Shown here: in pieces, positions 60,701 to 64,000 of the stretch
Numbering within the stretch: position 1 is the first letter of the stretch
Layout: every line of letters starts with the position of its first letter
Origin: Coccinella septempunctata
Lineage: Eukaryota > Arthropoda > Insecta > Coleoptera > Coccinellidae
DNA: 64,000 nt
Reading direction: 5' to 3'
Assembly: GCF_907165205.1 (NCBI RefSeq)
Contig: NC_058194.1
Coordinates: 26,660,856 to 26,724,855, forward strand
Position numbers and translations under genes: made by a program
Notes under the pieces: model-generated
Told to the model about the DNA's origin: nothing
The model's database searches: none
Seen by the model: only the letters and a program-made list of their open reading frames with translations

Positions 60701-63700
60701 AAAACCTGGGCTTCCCTAGTGATGTATCAGTCGGTCTCGTGGAATTCGCAAGAAAAAAAATTTTCGCATGGTAATGCCCCTCATACTATCCCGAAAAACA
60801 AATTGAACCATACTCATTTCAGGCCTGATCAATGTCAACTATTTACGGAATCAACAGTACACCCTCAGCATTTTAAACGCCACGAGAATCCTTCAAACCA
60901 ATCAGTATAAATTGAGGAAAGTCCTTAAGTTTGTTGTGAACGGAATGGATCAATCTCAAGAGCAGCAGTCGATCGAGGAAGAACTCAATCAACAACCCGT
61001 ACTTTTGATTCAAAAAATGCTGGTCAAAGCCACCCAGCCCAGTCCTCTGAAACCCGGCTTCACCCTCAAGGAAATGCAACTGGCAGCTTTGAATCTCAGT
61101 CAATACCTGGCTGCAGAGGGTATATTTGAGGCTCCCTCGACCAGTGCGGCCGTCGAGAAGAATTCATTCAAGAACGGCAACAAGTGCAACAGTGAATTGG
61201 CCACGCCGAACAGCGAAACTTCGGTGAAGAGCGTGGTGAGCGAAAAGACGAATAAACGAAGGGAGATGGAGGAAGATCTACCCTCACATCCACTGATCTC
61301 GCCGATTGTTGAGATGGGGTTCACCAAGAAGGCCGTCGAAAATGCGATCAAAATTTTATGTGAGTACCCTGAGGGTTCTACGCATTATTTGTCATCAGAA
61401 GCTCCTTTTCCTTTTGAAATATGTACATGTAAAATTTTCCACGTTAGTATCATTGCAATTGACGATTCTTCATTGAACGTCAATACTGATCTTCTCAGAG
61501 GAGATGTGATTACCCTGACAACAAAAACTCCTTCCTAGGTTTTTAGAGTTCATTAAAAACAATATTATCAATTATAGAAACCTAAGAAGGAGTTTTTGTT
61601 ATCAGGGTAATCATACCTACCATGAAAAATCAGTATTAGAAATTATAAGCTCAAAAATGTTCAACAAAGAGTGGTAAATTGCTTTTTGTTTCGTCCCACG
61701 TTGGGCGTTATGTTATTCACGAATTTTTATAGCGATTGAGGGGGACAATATCACGAATCCTGAATCAGTGGTAGCTTGGCTTTTGGAACACCCCAAAGTC
61801 GCAACCTCGGAGAGTGAATCTACTAGTTCCGTTTATGAATCTGACACTGAGTCTGTGTCGTATGCGGATGGAACTGCTGCTCAATCATCAGCTCCATATG
61901 TAAGTCGATCTGTTTATGTAATCCATATTCGGTATTTCACCGATATTGTGTTTCTTATAGAATGAAGAAGGTTCGTCTAAAACGCAAACCTTCTGTAGAA
62001 GGTCTCAGTTCCTATCGAACGACGAGTATGCAATGTACGTGAGGGACAATGTAGAAGTGGGCATGTTGGTCAGGTGCTGTAAAAGTTACGAGGAAGTAGA
62101 GTTGGGCGATATCGGAAAAGTGGTGAAAATAGATAGAGAAGGGTTACACGATCTCAATCTTCAGGTGAAGAACGTAGTTACTGATTTATGCAGTATTTAA
62201 ATCGGTTTATTTTAGGTGAACTGGCAACACCGATTGGGAACCTATTGGGTCAGGTTTATACATGTAGAGTTGCTTGGGTTTCCCCCCTCTCTCCCAACGC
62301 CATCTTCTGTTAAGGTTGGCGATAAGGTTAGGGTAAAATCAACTGTCACAACTCCCAGATATAAGTGGGGATGCGTGACGCATGACAGTGTTGGAGTTGT
62401 AACTGGTATGTAAATCTTATCGAGTTTAAAATTATTCTCCAATGGGTTTTTTTTTATAGCAATCTCTCCGAACGGACACGACTTGACCGTGGATTTCCCT
62501 AAACAGCCAAATTGGACCGGATTGATTTCAGAAATGGAAATTGTGCCTTCTTGCCACGATGGTGTCTTCTGCAATAGTTGCTGTATGAAACCTATTAGAG
62601 GTCCGCGTTTTAAATGTAAAGTTTGCGAATCTTTCGATTATTGCGAGAATTGTTTCTATACCAAAAGGAACCACAGGCACTCGTTCAGTAGGATAAACGA
62701 ACCAGGTAATTTATCGACTATTTGATAGGTATCTTATATTGTTTCATCGTGTTTCATAGGATCGCCTGAAGTTCAGGCCGGTAAGCCTGGAAAATATTAT
62801 CGCCACGATATCGAAGGTGATGGAGTGGTTTTGACAGAGTGGTACAGGTGCGTGAGAACCACCACTGTATCATCAAAGAGCGGTCTGATACTCGATATAC
62901 CAGGCTCTGTATGGCAAAGTTGCGGTGCTCAAGGAAAGGTAAAACAAGTTCTTTGATCTGGGAATTCATTTTCAATGTAATTTTTCGTGTAGCACTGGAT
63001 AAGGCTGGAGATATACCCGGATATCATAATAAAATCATTGAAAATGGGCGTCGATCCAGCTGACAACAGCTATATGCCATCGTGCGTTGTCGTGAATGGC
63101 GGAACTAGCATAAGTGCTCTCACCGAATTGAATGTTGTCAATATAAAGAACCATGACACGAGCGTTGTGTTGCTATCCAACATGGAAAAGGTACTTGACT
63201 GGTCATTTCACAAGAAGCTAAGATTCACTTGATATAATTTCCAGCATTATCCATTGATCGAGATAAACATCATCAAATGCAGAAATAATGGAATAGACTG
63301 CAAAGTACACGGAATGTCCATTGTTGGAATGAAGAAACAAGCGTTTGGTGAATTGAGAACATCGGTTTCTTTCTTGGCAAACGACTGGGATCTCGCACAA
63401 GAACCCGCTCCTACTGCTGCTCATGGGGGTAACCCACTCCACACATCATTAAAACATAACTTCAACTTTTTCTTGAAATTTTAGGGCTAGATAATAATGG
63501 AGAAGCCTCAAATTGTAAAGTTTACGTATGGGGACTGAACGATAAAGACCAGCTTGGGGGAATGAAGGGATCCAAGGTTAAACTTCCAGTTTACAGCGAC
63601 TTCCTCAGTGAATTAAAGCCATTGCATATAGCTGGTGGTTCCAAATCTTTATTCGTAGTGTCTCAGGAAGGAAAAGTAAGGATTACGAACGAAAACGAAG

Positions 63701-64000
63701 ATTTAAATGGTTGAGTGACTTTTTTTCCAGTTATATGCCTGTGGTGAAGGTACCAATGGACGGTTAGGACTTGGTCATAACAACAATGTTCCATACCCGA
63801 GACCCATTCCTTTCTTGAGCCAATATGTAATCAAAAAAGTGGCCGTTCATTCTGGTGGAAAACACGCCATGGCCTTGACATTAGATGGGAAGGTCTGTTG
63901 AATTTGTATCGAGTGAGAATAGTCTTTCTAAATTTTGTTGTAACAGGTCTTCTCTTGGGGTGAAGGTGAAGATGGAAAATTAGGTCACGGTAACAGGCTC
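45771..64000 (+). CDS. HERC2: E3 ubiquitin-protein ligase HERC2, N-terminal two thirds (continues right)
   Basis: Exons: 45771-45995, 46048-46222, 46282-46611, 46665-46821, 46876-47046, 47174-47420, 47473-47689, 47750-47866, 48247-48340, 48392-48796, 50375-50680, 50740-50839, 50916-51144, 51206-51413, 51497-51795, 55191-55512, 55567-55894, 55993-56175, 56635-56812, 56928-57745, 57849-58484, 58926-59115, 59235-59551, 60104-60770, 60823-61359, 61733-61899, 61961-62164, 62216-62405, 62460-62705, 62760-62938, 62993-63190, 63245-63428, 63485-63675, 63731-63892 and 63947 onward. They give 3077 codons in frame. Domains: first RCC1-like propeller (about 435-815), cytochrome b5-like (about 1180-1260), MIB/HERC2 (WGDQDGN...NSYRMG), UBA-like, CPH, ZZ zinc finger (about 2705-2750), DOC/APC10, and the start of the second propeller. 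The catalytic HECT domain must lie beyond the window. HERC2 acts in DNA damage signalling and protein turnover. Confidence 0.95.
48802..50321 (+). mobile_element. Intact Tc1-family DNA transposon (1520 bp) in HERC2 intron 10
   Basis: Terminal inverted repeats of about 42 bp. The left starts TACACTACGCAAAAAAATTA and the reverse complement of the right starts TACACTGCGCAAAAAAATTA. Both continue ACGCACATT and end AATCTCAA, with about three mismatches overall. TA dinucleotides at 48800-48801 and 50322-50323 are the target-site duplication. One uninterrupted transposase frame lies inside. Near-identical ends and an open frame point to recent insertion. Confidence 0.95.
49078..50112 (+). CDS. Tc1-type transposase, DD34E
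   Basis: A single-exon frame of 344 residues with no stops or frameshifts, in the usual range for Tc1/mariner transposases. The N-terminal helix-turn-helix pair (about residues 8-50, EEGWTYTRIAERFGVSHTSV) and a GRPW motif would bind the inverted repeats. The catalytic triad is in place: first Asp in LFTDESRF (about 155), second in FMDDNARPH, and Glu in SPDLNPIEQVWD, with 34 residues between the last two. It would cut and paste the element at TA sites. Its start codon is 276 bp inside the left end. It is transcribed in the same direction as HERC2. Activity is not shown, but nothing visible rules it out. Confidence 0.95.
   Translation: MQRETRNLTQEECAQAVVLREEGWTYTRIAERFGVSHTSVSRMLQLFRETGMNVRRPGQGRPWVTTAIQERYFRVSSLRQRFATARLLQIQLEQTHEVQISTQTMRNRLREYDLRPRVAARGPALTPAHRRARLDFAREHIHWEEADWKRVLFTDESRFCLYHCDRRSLVYRRPHERYAQCNFLNTTGFGGGSIMVWDGISLTARTDLVVVDNGAMNADKYIRNILEEHVVPFAPYIGENFIFMDDNARPHRARIVQEYLEEVEVSRMEWPARSPDLNPIEQVWDNLNSGLRSSENHPATLNDLGIQLGEIWEGLDQNILRSLILSMNRRCRAVINARGGNTKY
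52247..52570 (-). CDS. Unrecognised antisense frame with proline-phased amphipathic repeats, nested in HERC2 intron 15
   Basis: A 107-residue frame from ATG to TGA on the strand opposite HERC2. After a hydrophobic start it consists of short blocks that each begin with proline, followed by basic and aliphatic residues: PFKAGRFVVSV, PGKIVGGILHV, PKNIIAS, PFRLIKFGLSL and PFKFVGLIFKI. These are mostly 11 residues long. The pattern is too regular to be a typical chance frame, and the local DNA is less AT-rich than the rest of the intron. The ATG is preceded by CTTCTTGCAG, a good splice acceptor (exon from 52578), so it may be the last exon of a nested gene. No function can be assigned; 11-residue amphipathic repeats occur in lipid-binding proteins. 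Expression is unproven. Confidence 0.4.
   Translation of the reverse strand: MEAANRMGLVLLPISLLGNRLWMTMMLNLIRLPSRALQPVIKAPFKAGRFVVSVPGKIVGGILHVPKNIIASPFRLIKFGLSLPFKFVGLIFKIITFVPRTILETVF
54480..54809 (-). other. Unidentified antisense open frame in HERC2 intron 15
   Basis: A 109-residue frame containing a YDLLMCDETHFEPLRTDRSM stretch and an Arg-rich PRRVRVNEQG. Its composition is more balanced than its AT-rich surroundings, which suggests former coding sequence, perhaps from a mobile element. I do not recognise the family. Confidence 0.25.
56176..56634 (+). other. HERC2 intron 18
   Basis: 459 bp of AT-rich non-coding DNA with a local inverted repeat around 56310-56350 (CATAGCCTACTAGAATGAAA against TTCGTGTAGGCTATG). 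Nothing else was seen. Confidence 0.45.
58534..58880. mobile_element. Short element with terminal inverted repeats in HERC2 intron 21
   Basis: The left end TAGTAGGATTTATTGAGGAA matches the reverse complement of the right end, TAGTAGAATTTATTGGGATA, at 16 of 20 positions; the match extends to 20 of 25. Inside, near the right end, lies GGCTGACGAATGCTAGCCGAAACG. The CTGACGA at 58810-58816 and GAAAC at 58826-58830 have the same order as a hammerhead core. The element is non-coding and fills most of the 441-bp intron. Confidence 0.55.
59552..60103 (+). other. HERC2 intron 23
   Basis: 552 bp containing the foldback element at 59636-59769. The rest (59770-60050) is more GC-rich than other introns and may also be repeat-derived, but I cannot name it. 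Confidence 0.4.
59636..59769. mobile_element. Small foldback element in HERC2 intron 23
   Basis: The left end GGTTTACGCAGAGTTTCCTA and the reverse complement of the right end, GGTTTACACAGAATTCTTTA, are alike. The similarity goes on through AGGAACCTAAGAAA against GAACCAAGAACTGAGAAAA. The 134-bp unit is thus mostly two inverted arms, like a MITE. It is non-coding. Confidence 0.55.
61508..61612. repeat. Near-perfect 35-bp inverted repeat in HERC2 intron 25
   Basis: The left arm 61508-61542 starts GATTACCCTGACAACAAAAA. The right arm 61578-61612, reverse-complemented, starts GATTACCCTGATAACAAAAA. The arms match at 33 of 35 positions with a 35-bp spacer. The transcript would form a strong stem-loop. 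Intron 25 (61360-61732) is otherwise AT-rich and non-coding. Confidence 0.75.

Noticed and set aside
1..64000. CRISPR arrays, prokaryotic operons or phage-like defence systems
   Set aside because: The DNA is a eukaryotic nuclear region with spliced genes throughout; no regularly spaced short repeats or operon layouts exist.

Overview
This is nuclear DNA from an insect. It is AT-rich, with spliced genes whose GT-AG introns range from about 50 nt to over 5 kb, and it carries insect-type repeats. A complete sevenless/ROS1-type receptor, an insect-like Ras and the other genes fit a beetle or a related holometabolous insect, but I cannot name the species. Exon boundaries were read by hand from splice sites and checked by reading frame. 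Every complete gene model closes as a whole number of codons.

Layout: (1) 1-1347, minus strand, 5' part of the exocyst gene Sec3/EXOC1, divergent from (2) 1644-3135, eIF3m. (3) 6357-7024, minus, Ras (Ras85D/KRAS type), with AT-rich DNA below it that is probably its 3' UTR. (4) 9782-34176, plus, a 25-exon sevenless/ROS1 receptor tyrosine kinase of 2410 residues. It is head to head with Ras, the GTPase that acts downstream of this receptor in flies. (5) 35501-36700, minus, SNIP1, an FHA-domain RNA-processing factor, divergent from (6) 37141-37577, UFM1. (7) 37680-39278 and (9) 41797-45084, both minus, are duplicated AGPAT acyltransferases with the same intron positions. They flank (8) 39988-41019, plus, CacyBP/SIP. 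A tRNA-Leu(TAA) lies inside an intron of the second AGPAT. (10) 45771 to the right edge, plus, is the first 35 exons (3077 codons) of the giant E3 ligase HERC2, which continues past the window.

Mobile DNA sits mostly in introns. The best example is an intact Tc1-type (DD34E) transposon at 48802-50321, inserted at the fourth base of a HERC2 intron. Others are a decayed LINE fragment in sev, a tRNA-derived SINE in an AGPAT, and several palindromic or MITE-like elements, two of which carry a CTGANGA...GAAAC (hammerhead-like) core. HERC2 intron 15 holds an antisense reading frame with a proline-phased repeat of about 11 residues, which I do not recognise.

Functionally the genes are mostly housekeeping: exocytosis, translation initiation, Ras signalling, ufmylation, ubiquitylation and phospholipid synthesis. 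I see no operon-like system or defence island. The less ordinary points are the Ras-sev pairing, the splice-site-adjacent transposon, the nested antisense frame and the ribozyme-like palindromes.
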